Part shown: in pieces, positions 30,552 through 39,210 of the stretch
How positions within the stretch are numbered: position 1 is the stretch's first letter
How the letters are laid out: each line of letters starts with the position of its first letter
NCBI GenBank assembly: GCA_021163115.1
Contig: JAGGXK010000071.1
Location: 1 to 44,273 of the forward strand
Direction: 5' to 3'
Source of the DNA: Desulfurococcales archaeon
GTDB taxonomy: Archaea; Thermoproteota; Thermoprotei_A; Sulfolobales; Desulfurococcaceae
Length of the DNA stretch: 44,273 nt
Made by a program: the position numbers and the translations under genes
The notes under the pieces: generated by a model
Database searches by the model: none
Seen by the model: the letters and a program-made list of their open reading frames with translations, nothing else
Told to the model about the DNA's origin: nothing

Positions 30552-31748
30552 TTATAAGATCCTCTTTGTAGTTATTCTTTTCTCTGATAACGTAATATAT
30601 ATGGCTAGGACCCCTATCATAGTTAAGATTATTGAAGGGATAAGTATTTTAAGATATAAATTTATTAGGTGCTCAGACATTTTTAGATCTTCAAGGATAT
30701 AGTTTACATGGGTTATACCCGATATGGTTGTATGGCTTGTCCTATTATGTATTAATATAGTTTTTAGCGGCGCCTCTTGAAGCTTCACATTAAATCCATA
30801 GAATACTTTTTCTTCCTTGATCCTTCCTATGACTGAGCCTCTTATAGGGTAGTATGTTACACTAGTGTTGTAAATATAGTATACTCCAACATAGTTATTG
30901 TTAATCATTATGGAATATGCTAGTGAAATTATGGAAATCGCCATTATTGTTATTGCTATGGCTATTATAATGGTTTTATCGATATATGTTTGCCGATATG
31001 GTTTAACTAGATAATTGAACTTTGTTTGCAATACCCGCCTTAATTCTTTGATCTTCTTTCTATTAAGCATTATTTTAGCTAGAACATATCCTGTGATAAA
31101 GCCTGCTAATCCATTAATTAGGTTAGGGCTTTTGAAGAACAGCGGTGATATGTATGGTTCAATAATGATTAATAGTAGCCAAAGGATTATGTAAACATGT
31201 TTATTAAGAATTAAACATTTTAATTTTACAAAGGTCTTCCAGCATTTACAATACCCTACACCGCTATATAGGGATAAATAAGCACCAACAAGCCCTGATG
31301 CTCCTCCTATGGAACCTGTTATAACGACACCCAGCAACAGGGGTTCAGTAAATAACATGTTATAGAGGGATTGAGCATACAGACCAACAATACCTGATAA
31401 TATATAAATAGCTAATAAGCGTAAACTCCCTAAGCCTACCTCTACGTATCTTCCAAACAAATAGATCAAAATTACTCCTATTAAAAGTCTTGGGAAAGTA
31501 GGATAGATAAATACGGAGAGGAAGAGCTTTATGAAGTAGTATGGATCAAGAGGATCAATGTTTATAACATCAATTGTATAGGGTAGAGTATAGTGTGGTG
31601 CATTAAATGCTCCTATGATATTTAATCCAATGAAGAGTACTATGGTGATTATACCTATAAAATAAGTGGTCTCCACGCTATATTCGACAAGGTCTTCTAT
31701 GTGACATGCTATACTAAATGCCTGCTTTGTTTCAGTTACTTCACCCAA
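30552..31748 (-). CDS. Rhomboid-family membrane protein, predicted catalytically degenerate
   Basis: ORF; multiple TMs, GSIGGASGLVGAYLSLY matches rhomboid GxSG; expected TM6 His and loop His/Asn not seen. Confidence 0.7.
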   Translation of the reverse strand: MGEVTETKQAFSIACHIEDLVEYSVETTYFIGIITIVLFIGLNIIGAFNAPHYTLPYTIDVINIDPLDPYYFIKLFLSVFIYPTFPRLLIGVILIYLFGRYVEVGLGSLRLLAIYILSGIVGLYAQSLYNMLFTEPLLLGVVITGSIGGASGLVGAYLSLYSGVGYCKCWKTFVKLKCLILNKHVYIILWLLLIIIEPYISPLFFKSPNLINGLAGFITGYVLAKIMLNRKKIKELRRVLQTKFNYLVKPYRQTYIDKTIIIAIAITIMAISIISLAYSIMINNNYVGVYYIYNTSVTYYPIRGSVIGRIKEEKVFYGFNVKLQEAPLKTILIHNRTSHTTISGITHVNYILEDLKMSEHLINLYLKILIPSIILTMIGVLAIYITLSEKRITTKRIL

Positions 31749-31865
31749 CTACTTCTACACCAAAAATACTATGATTCCATAGACCAGGTAATATCTATAT
31801 CTAAGACTTACTATCTCTATTAAGTATTAAGTAGGAATAAGAGTATATGTTTGAAAACTATGAAC

Positions 31866-32150
31866 CTACATAGTTGCTTCTATATCCTTGTGGCGCATTA
31901 TATATAATGTATCTACAGCCTCTAAGTACTCCTTATCGTTATATGGTATTCCAAGTTCTTCTGCAATAACTCTCTTTGATGTCTGTATACCCAGAAGCTC
32001 TATTGCTTCTTGCTGTGTTATAGTATTTTTTGAAAGGATCTCAGCTTCTCTTGTTTTTAAGTCTTCAAGAAGCTCTATATATTTTATTAGAATATACCTA
32101 GATAGTTCATTAAATCTATTATGAATGATCTCTTTTTTCTTCCTAGAAAT
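31866..32150 (-). CDS. Unlisted ~94-aa hypothetical protein, proposed ATT start
   Basis: Continuous minus-strand frame ISRKKKEIIHNRFNELSRYILIKYIELLEDLKTREAEILSKNTITQQEAIELLGIQTSKRVIAEELGIPYNDKEYLEAVDTLYIMRHKDIEATM*; GGTGA 6 nt upstream of ATT at 32148-32150. Confidence 0.6.
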   Translation of the reverse strand: MSRKKKEIIHNRFNELSRYILIKYIELLEDLKTREAEILSKNTITQQEAIELLGIQTSKRVIAEELGIPYNDKEYLEAVDTLYIMRHKDIEATM

Positions 32151-32342
32151 AATTGATCACCTCTTCACTTATTATACTTGAAAAGTTTTATGTTTAAAAG
32201 GAGGGGTTTAGTATTATTAAGGTATTTTCAGTTATCAGACTAGGATATTAATGAATTGTTACTAATGATGTTTATTTTTAATCCTTAATTTATGGATAAA
32301 GTTTTTGTAGAGGCTACTTAGGGCTAGTAAGGTGTAGAGGAG

Positions 32343-32648
32343 TTGGGAAAGCCTGTTGTATGGATAACTGTTTCCTATGGAGATATTGAGGATGCGTACA
32401 TTCTCAATGCAGTATATATAGCTATGAAGGAGTTGAGGAAAATGGGGATTGAGCCTGTTCTAACACAACTATATCACCCAGGCATAAGACCCAAGATCAC
32501 TGTTAATGGACTGGATTTAAGGATAGACCATGATCTCCCAGAAAATATTGTATCAACAGCTTTAGAGATCTTAACAACTATCATGGTTAATGATAACAGA
32601 TCTATAATAGAGGGTAGAATAGCTGGTGCTATTGATAGGAGAGGATAA
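32343..32648 (+). CDS. Hypothetical protein (101 aa)
   Basis: ORF with TTG start. Confidence 0.6.
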   Translation: MGKPVVWITVSYGDIEDAYILNAVYIAMKELRKMGIEPVLTQLYHPGIRPKITVNGLDLRIDHDLPENIVSTALEILTTIMVNDNRSIIEGRIAGAIDRRG

Positions 32649-32690
32649 TAAATTATTTCTCCATATTTCTATCTAGATAGCGGTGTATTA

Positions 32691-33500
32691 GTGTTGATGT
32701 ACAGGGGTTTTGCGGGTTTATTGGTTTTTATCATATTATTATTTTCTATGCTATATCTGCCAGGGTCAACAGCTTTATCAGATACTAAATACTGTTCATT
32801 CAGCAGGTTTTCAAAGGATATAGAAATAGGTAATGTAAAGTATATTTATTTATCATCAGAGATTGTCATCCGTAATATGCAAAACTTCACATACATAACA
32901 GTTCTTCTTTCTAGCAGGGGAGTATATCATTACGGTTTTGCAATATTGGCTGATCCTGATTATTCTTATCCAATTCTTTATATGGTATTAGGAACCCAGA
33001 ATCAGTGGATTCGTGTTGGAGACGTAAGAGTGAATAGTACGATAAAAATAGACATGCTCATTGATACAGTTAATAAAACTATATACTATAGGGCCATCAA
33101 CAATGTATTAAGAATAAGGAATTTAAGCTATGTAGCCGATATAGTAAAGATAAGGCTTATATCAAGTAGTCTTGACATAAATATTCCAGTGCCTAAAGTT
33201 GAAGTCAGATCACTTTCCATTATAGGATCCAATAATAGTGATGTTGTATCGCTTTTCAGGAATGGTTCTTTAAACAAGATTATAGAACATGGTAAACAGG
33301 TCTTTGACTACTTAGACTATTGTATCAATACAGCATCTACCACACCAACCACTAAGCCTACTACTTCCTACTTCTCTTCAACAAAAATTATGCCGTTACC
33401 TATATCCTCATTTGCAGATCTAGTTACGATATTTATAGGTTTAGGACTTATTGTCTTGGTGCTTATTGCATATAAAAAGAAACGGTCCCACGGTCCGTGA
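32691..33500 (+). CDS. Secreted/membrane-anchored protein (signal peptide, Thr/Ser-rich linker, C-terminal TM)
   Basis: ORF; hydrophobic N-terminus GFAGLLVFIILLFSMLYLPGSTA, TTPTTKPTTS linker, C-terminal LVTIFIGLGLIVLVLIAYKKKR. Confidence 0.75.
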   Translation: MLMYRGFAGLLVFIILLFSMLYLPGSTALSDTKYCSFSRFSKDIEIGNVKYIYLSSEIVIRNMQNFTYITVLLSSRGVYHYGFAILADPDYSYPILYMVLGTQNQWIRVGDVRVNSTIKIDMLIDTVNKTIYYRAINNVLRIRNLSYVADIVKIRLISSSLDINIPVPKVEVRSLSIIGSNNSDVVSLFRNGSLNKIIEHGKQVFDYLDYCINTASTTPTTKPTTSYFSSTKIMPLPISSFADLVTIFIGLGLIVLVLIAYKKKRSHGP

Positions 33501-33549
33501 ATAATTCATTCCATCTAGTGGTCTTTTAGAGAGGCCCCGGTCATCCCAC

Positions 33550-33810
33550 TTAATTTACTAGTATAAGTCTTAGATAACTATTTTCTTTAAACTCTTTATC
33601 AGTTACAAGGTTTCTTAATAACTCTTGATCCACTACCTCAATTTCTTTCTCTCTAAGGATTCTCTCCTTTAGCTTAGGTGAAAACCTGTTAAGATAACCC
33701 AACTCTATTGTTTTAAGATACCTACATACTGATATACTTGAAGTATAATGTCTTGATACAACTTGTTTTTCAACAGTGACTGTACATAGATATATGTTTA
33801 TCTTAGGCAA
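33550..33810 (-). CDS. Small hypothetical protein, last gene of the hydrogenase-type operon
   Basis: ORF; start overlaps the preceding NuoB-like gene by 8 nt. Confidence 0.65.
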   Translation of the reverse strand: MPKINIYLCTVTVEKQVVSRHYTSSISVCRYLKTIELGYLNRFSPKLKERILREKEIEVVDQELLRNLVTDKEFKENSYLRLILVN

Positions 33811-34276
33811 TAGCCTTCCTCACCCTCATTTTTACTTTCTTCTGCAGTATTCCTTTAAGGATACCTACTGCATAAATTAATGCCTCAGGCCTTATTGGAC
33901 ATCCCGGAACATAGTATACGCCATCAACTTCTATGCCACGGTTTTTAAGTATTTTTAGTAGCTCGGGAACCCCGCCTATAGTGGAGTAGGTATCATGCCA
34001 TATACCTCCACCAACAGCACAAGAGCCTAAGGCTAAGATAAACCGTGGTCTAGGTACAGCCTCTATAGCTCTAATTACTTTTGGTAGAGACTCGTAGGTT
34101 ATTGGGCCAGTTAATAATAATGCATCAGCGTGTCTTGGGCTGACAACAAGTTTTACACCAAGTCTTTCAGCATCGAAGTAGGGGGTTAGAGCATCCAAGA
34201 TCTCTATATCACAAGCATTACAGCTTCCTGTGTTTAAGTGGAAGACCCATATACTTTTCTTTATATACTCACTCAT
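33803..34276 (-). CDS. Membrane-bound hydrogenase small subunit (NuoB/EchC/MbhJ-like)
   Basis: ORF; GSCNACDIEIL, LALGSCAVGGG, YVPGCPIRPE Cys ligands. Confidence 0.92.
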   Translation of the reverse strand: MSEYIKKSIWVFHLNTGSCNACDIEILDALTPYFDAERLGVKLVVSPRHADALLLTGPITYESLPKVIRAIEAVPRPRFILALGSCAVGGGIWHDTYSTIGGVPELLKILKNRGIEVDGVYYVPGCPIRPEALIYAVGILKGILQKKVKMRVRKAIA

Positions 34277-34811
34277 ACTTCATTACACCTCCTCTCCTCT
34301 TTAATAAAGCGTTTAGGGTCTTTTCTCTACGACACTTAGGATCTTTGTCAATATAGTTTTCTGTTAAAGGAGCTTTTTTGATAACATATATTTTCTGCCT
34401 TATAGTCATAAATGCGGAACCACAGCTACTACACTTAACCATGTCGTGTACAACTATATCTACTAGATCATCTATATTGTCTGTTGCAAGCTCAAAATCT
34501 CTAGTACCTCTTATAGCATTTACAGGGCATACATCAATACATCTCCAGCAATAAATACATCTACCGATAAAGTACTTGATCATGCGTTGCCCGTTTTCTT
34601 CAATAAGTTCTAATGCGTTAGGTGGGCATGCAAGAACACATGCTCCACAGCCAATACACTTCTCTTCATCAATTTCGATCCTACCTCTGAATTCATCAGT
34701 AATCAATGGTTCTGCGAAGGGGTATTTTCTCGTAACTCTGCCAGTCTTTAGAGCTATTTCTAAAGCTTTCAGTATTGTTGAGCGGCTTGTAGCTGGTTTG
34801 TCTTCACTCAT
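34269..34811 (-). CDS. NuoI/MbhN/EchF-like 2x[4Fe-4S] ferredoxin subunit
   Basis: ORF; CIGCGACVLACPPNA and CIYCWRCIDVCPVNA; extra CSSC in C-terminal part. Confidence 0.92.
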   Translation of the reverse strand: MSEDKPATSRSTILKALEIALKTGRVTRKYPFAEPLITDEFRGRIEIDEEKCIGCGACVLACPPNALELIEENGQRMIKYFIGRCIYCWRCIDVCPVNAIRGTRDFELATDNIDDLVDIVVHDMVKCSSCGSAFMTIRQKIYVIKKAPLTENYIDKDPKCRREKTLNALLKRRGGVMKYE

Positions 34812-34817
34812 ATATGA

Positions 34818-36488
34818 TCACCCTGGACATAAACCTATTCCTATTCTCACGATTTTTCTAGCACTGGTCTCGTTAATTACATAGATTCTATCAGTACAGG
34901 AGAAACATGGATCAATACTAGCTATAGTAAGTGGTGCATCAGCTAGTGGTGCTCCCTTTAACATAACTTTTAATGCAGGAATATTTTGATAGGTTGGTGC
35001 TCTTACCTTCCATCTATACGGTCTACCATCACCTGTTATTATATAATGTATATCCTCTCCTCTAGGAGCCTCTGCAAGTGAAACAGCTGCTCTATTCTCT
35101 GGTATCTCAAAATCCTCAGCCATAATAGGTCCTTTAGGTAGCTGGTCTAGTAATTGTCTAATAATCTTAATGCTTTCAATAACCTCATCTGCTCTAACTA
35201 GTAGCCTAGCAAGGTTGTCTCCAGAATCATATACTGGGACATTAAAGTCCACGTAATTGTAAGCAGCATATGGTACGTCACGCCTAACATCCCTGTCTAG
35301 GCCAGAACCTCTTGCAGTAGGTCCTACAACACTTAGTTTTCTAGCATCTTCTTTGGGTAGTATACCTGTTTCTGTAGCTCTCTTCTTTACCTCTGGTACT
35401 GCTAGTAGGGCTTTCAGATACTCCATGTAATCTTTTTCAACTTTATCCAATACTTCAATAGCCTGCTTCTTCTTATCTTCATTAATATCTCTTCTCACAC
35501 CCCCTACAAGGTTTATTCCATAAGTTTTCCTACTGCCAGTAAGGAATTCGGCAAGAACCATTATATGTTCTCTAATCCTCCATGCATGCATAAATCCTGT
35601 ATCATAGCCAAGTAGGTGAGCTGCAACCCCTATCCATAATAAGTGGCTATGGATTCTTTCGATTTCAAGTACTATGCTTCTAATAAACTTTGCTCTCTCT
35701 GGTACATCAATTTTTGCAGCCTTTTCCACAGCCTGAGCATAGCATGTGCTATGGACGAAGCCGCAGATACCACATATTCTCTCAGCCAGAAAGTTTACCT
35801 GTTGATAATTCATCCTACTTTCCCCAAGCTTCTCTATACCTCGGTGTACATGGAATCCTCTATATTTTACATCAACAACAGTTTCTCCCTCAACATATAG
35901 CTCGAAATACTCTGGCTCATGCAATGCTGGATGATATGGTCCAACAGGGATTGTTGCTGTAGCAGTCTTTGGTGGGGTAATTCGTTCGCCAACAGCACTT
36001 GGCCTAGGCCTAATATTGTATGGTACATCCTTACGTAATGGATGCAGGTTATCAGGCCATCCAACCGGGAGTACGAGCCTATATTGTTTCCTCCCCTCAA
36101 ACTCTATTCCAAGAAGATCCCTAGCTTCCATTTCACACCAATCAGCAGCAGGAACTATATCCATTATAGTAGGGGCTACAGGCTTCTTCGGATCAAGATA
36201 TGTCTTAACTACAATGTTTAAGCCATTTCTATCATCACCAAAGATATGGTAAAGTGCAAAATGGCCGAGTAGAGGTCTTTCATCAGAACCAAGGCATGTT
36301 CTCAAGTAACAATCCATCTTATTATGGATAAACTCTGTAACATCTCTAAGCTTCTCCTTAGGTACAACAATAAATAATGTATCGTTGGAGAACAAGTAAT
36401 CAGCCTTTGGATAAATACTCTTAATACCGTCAATGTACTCCTTTAATACGTGATCTAAACTTTTTTTAGTCAACTCATAACACCTCAC
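34818..36488 (-). CDS. Group-4 [NiFe]-hydrogenase large subunit with fused NuoC-like N-terminal domain
   Basis: ORF; NuoC-like N-terminus, L1 motif ERICGICGFVHSTC, L2 motif DPCFSCTDR. Confidence 0.93.
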   Translation of the reverse strand: MRCYELTKKSLDHVLKEYIDGIKSIYPKADYLFSNDTLFIVVPKEKLRDVTEFIHNKMDCYLRTCLGSDERPLLGHFALYHIFGDDRNGLNIVVKTYLDPKKPVAPTIMDIVPAADWCEMEARDLLGIEFEGRKQYRLVLPVGWPDNLHPLRKDVPYNIRPRPSAVGERITPPKTATATIPVGPYHPALHEPEYFELYVEGETVVDVKYRGFHVHRGIEKLGESRMNYQQVNFLAERICGICGFVHSTCYAQAVEKAAKIDVPERAKFIRSIVLEIERIHSHLLWIGVAAHLLGYDTGFMHAWRIREHIMVLAEFLTGSRKTYGINLVGGVRRDINEDKKKQAIEVLDKVEKDYMEYLKALLAVPEVKKRATETGILPKEDARKLSVVGPTARGSGLDRDVRRDVPYAAYNYVDFNVPVYDSGDNLARLLVRADEVIESIKIIRQLLDQLPKGPIMAEDFEIPENRAAVSLAEAPRGEDIHYIITGDGRPYRWKVRAPTYQNIPALKVMLKGAPLADAPLTIASIDPCFSCTDRIYVINETSARKIVRIGIGLCPG

Positions 36489-37381
36489 TTAAAGACTAGA
36501 TATAATATGATGGTTATAGAAAAAAGTATAGAATAAAGTTTCAACAATGAAACAGGAGCTATATCAACTCTGCTTCTTCCAAACAAAGCAGCTAAACCAG
36601 CATATATAACCCATAGTATTGGAAGAATTATTAAACTTGTAATCAAGGCATACATATTTGATCCTGTAAATGGAGCGATAAGAACATATACTGGAATTAG
36701 TTTGAATAATGCTCTTCTTACAAGGTTTGCATACACAAATACTCCAAGAAGAGGGCCTGTTAGCTCAACTAGTATACCTGAAGCTATCTCTGGCTCAGCT
36801 TCTGCTATATCGAAGGGTTGTCTACCGCATGATACATAGCCTACTATAAACAGTATAGCTGCAAGAATGAGATATGCAGGAGTAGGATGAATATAGGGTA
36901 AGCTACTTAGATAGGTTTCTCCTGAGAAGAATATAAGAAGGGCCATGGCTATAAAGAATACTATCTCATTTACAAGGACTAGTAATACCTCTCTAGTTGC
37001 TCCTATAATGGCAAATGGGTTAGATGTTACAAATGGTAGGACAATAAATGTTGTCTGTAGAATAGTTATTAAGATAATTAGTACCATTATACTGTTCCAC
37101 ATAGGAACCAGTACGGCTGTAATAAAGTATGTTATAGACATTATAGAGAGCATCATGTATAAGAATAAGAAGAATACTACATGGAATGGATTAGGTATCA
37201 CACTCAATTTCTTAGCAAAAAGTTTTCTAATATCATACCATGTCTGTAGAATAGGAGGCCCTATTCTACTATGAATTGCTGCCTTCACTTTTCTCTCAAT
37301 ACTATCAAGTATAGGGACAATAAATAATAAAGTAGTGATACTCGACAATACCAAGCCCGCATTAATAAAATCCAGCGACAT
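36485..37381 (-). CDS. NuoH/EchB/MbhM-like membrane subunit
   Basis: ORF; SIERKVKAAIHSRIGPPILQTWYDIRKLFAK, RQPFDIAEAEPEIASGILVELTGP. Confidence 0.93.
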   Translation of the reverse strand: MSLDFINAGLVLSSITTLLFIVPILDSIERKVKAAIHSRIGPPILQTWYDIRKLFAKKLSVIPNPFHVVFFLFLYMMLSIMSITYFITAVLVPMWNSIMVLIILITILQTTFIVLPFVTSNPFAIIGATREVLLVLVNEIVFFIAMALLIFFSGETYLSSLPYIHPTPAYLILAAILFIVGYVSCGRQPFDIAEAEPEIASGILVELTGPLLGVFVYANLVRRALFKLIPVYVLIAPFTGSNMYALITSLIILPILWVIYAGLAALFGRSRVDIAPVSLLKLYSILFSITIILYLVFK

Positions 37382-37387
37382 AAGTGA

Positions 37388-37693
37388 TCACCGGAGATAA
37401 ACTATATAATATAGTGCTAGAACTAAGAAGGCAAGTGTAAACAGTACACCAATAAATAGTGATGACAGAGTTGTTGATTCGTATAGTGATTTTTGTAGTA
37501 AACCAAGTTTTCTAGTTACTCGTTCAGTAGTCCTTATAATCCATGCCTCATTTTTGTTTCCAAAGCGTACGGTTTTTACAAGGAAGTACTTTAGTTTATT
37601 AGAGAGTTTGGCCCCGATCCTTGTTATGTCCCTCTTTACTTTCTCAGCAATTTTCTCAAGATATCTTAGCGTAGATGCTGTTGTAGCACTCAT
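37388..37693 (-). CDS. Small subunit with long basic amphipathic region and one C-terminal TM helix
   Basis: ORF; overlaps upstream antiporter-like gene by 4 nt; C-terminal TTLSSLFIGVLFTLAFLVLALYYIVYLR. Confidence 0.75.
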   Translation of the reverse strand: MSATTASTLRYLEKIAEKVKRDITRIGAKLSNKLKYFLVKTVRFGNKNEAWIIRTTERVTRKLGLLQKSLYESTTLSSLFIGVLFTLAFLVLALYYIVYLR

Positions 37694-39210
37694 AACTCAA
37701 TACCTCCTAGCCACGGCTCTGGTGCTTTATAGATCTTTGGTGATATACTATAACTAATTGCTAATAATACTAGTGCTAATATATGGATTATCAATAGTAT
37801 ATTTATTGCGCTACTAAATGAGATTAGCGGAAGCATTGTAAAAGGCAAAGCTATTACTGCTATAGCTGGTATTATTTCACCGATTTTTTGTAGACTAGTG
37901 ATCTCTAAAGCAGGTCTTGGAACTCTTCTAGTAGGATAACCTATATAGCATCCAAGGTATTTAACAGAGTATACTATACTGAATATTGATGCTATTCCAA
38001 CACTAACTATAAGTATTATTGATTCTAGAATACTGTATTTTAGTAGATCAAGTACTGTTATAATAACTAGGGCTTTAGCCATAAAACCTATTGTAGGCGG
38101 TAGCCCCATTAGTGCTGTTACTCCAATAACTATGTAATTATAGATCTCTGGTGTGACTCCTGAGAGATAGCCAAGGTTTCTTGTATCAAAAGTGTTTGCA
38201 AGAACCGCTATGGTCCCTGTATTAAGGAATAACTGGGTCTTAACAAACCCATGGTATAGTGCATAGAATATCACTAGATCCTTTACATAGTTTATTACTG
38301 GCATAAGGGATAATAATATAACCATTATACCATAGTGTGCCATAGAGCTATATGCAAGCATTCTCTTAACATTGGTCTGGGCAGCAGACATTACTGAACC
38401 ATATATTATTGTAACCGCGCCCATTATAAGCAGGATCGTCATAAACAGCATTTTATCCACTATTACAGTATTATATATTCTTAATAAACCATATACTCCC
38501 ATTTTAGACATTAGCCCGCTCATAATAGCGGTTACAACAGGTGGTGCTTCAGCATATGTATCTACAAGCCATATATGTAGCGGTATCTGTGCTAGTTTTG
38601 CTAGGAAACCTATTACAAGCAGTACTGTTATAACATGGGGTGCTGTTACTCCATAGGCTTGTAGTGTTGAAAAGTCGGCTAGTAATGCATTAGTTATTCC
38701 TATTTTCTGTGCTTCCACACCAATCCATGTAAATAACGATGTATCGCCAGCAGTAGCACAGATTATGAGATACTTCATACCTATATTCCATAACACTGTA
38801 CCCCGTTCAATCATTATTAACAGGAATCCTGTAATCTCTATAGCAATCCATAGAATAGTTAGCTCTAGCAAATTATATGCTGTATAAAACATTATTAACA
38901 GGGCCAATGAAGAATCTATTATTGTCTGAAGGCTAGATGCTTTACCGAAGAGCGTTCTAAAGTATCCCTCACTATACAAGCTTATTGACAGGCTGGCAAG
39001 ACTTGCAAGCACTACAAACATGATCTGGATCCGGTCAAAAGCAACTACTCCATAGATGACACTATAGACTATCATATAGATCCATATTATTGTATAAGCA
39101 AGAATTCTCAATACCCTGCTTAATCTTCTATGCTTATCTACACTCATACCACCTATTATTGCAAATATGAAGATCAAGGCCCATGTAGTATAGCGTAGAT
39201 GGTCAATCAT
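37690..39210 (-). CDS. Antiporter-like proton-conducting subunit (NuoN/MrpD/MbhH-like)
   Basis: ORF; FLAKLAQIPLHIWLVDTYAEAPPVVTAIMSGLMSKMGVYGLLR. Confidence 0.92.
   Translation of the reverse strand: MIDHLRYTTWALIFIFAIIGGMSVDKHRRLSRVLRILAYTIIWIYMIVYSVIYGVVAFDRIQIMFVVLASLASLSISLYSEGYFRTLFGKASSLQTIIDSSLALLIMFYTAYNLLELTILWIAIEITGFLLIMIERGTVLWNIGMKYLIICATAGDTSLFTWIGVEAQKIGITNALLADFSTLQAYGVTAPHVITVLLVIGFLAKLAQIPLHIWLVDTYAEAPPVVTAIMSGLMSKMGVYGLLRIYNTVIVDKMLFMTILLIMGAVTIIYGSVMSAAQTNVKRMLAYSSMAHYGIMVILLSLMPVINYVKDLVIFYALYHGFVKTQLFLNTGTIAVLANTFDTRNLGYLSGVTPEIYNYIVIGVTALMGLPPTIGFMAKALVIITVLDLLKYSILESIILIVSVGIASIFSIVYSVKYLGCYIGYPTRRVPRPALEITSLQKIGEIIPAIAVIALPFTMLPLISFSSAINILLIIHILALVLLAISYSISPKIYKAPEPWLGGIEL

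Noticed and set aside
31888-32124. 78-aa plus-strand ORF
   Set aside because: Antisense to the more protein-like unlisted minus-strand ORF 31866-32150; Ser/Ile-rich shadow composition.
33484-33496. CACGGTCCGTG palindrome at the end of the 32691-33500 CDS as a terminator
   Set aside because: Short, within coding sequence, no following T-run.
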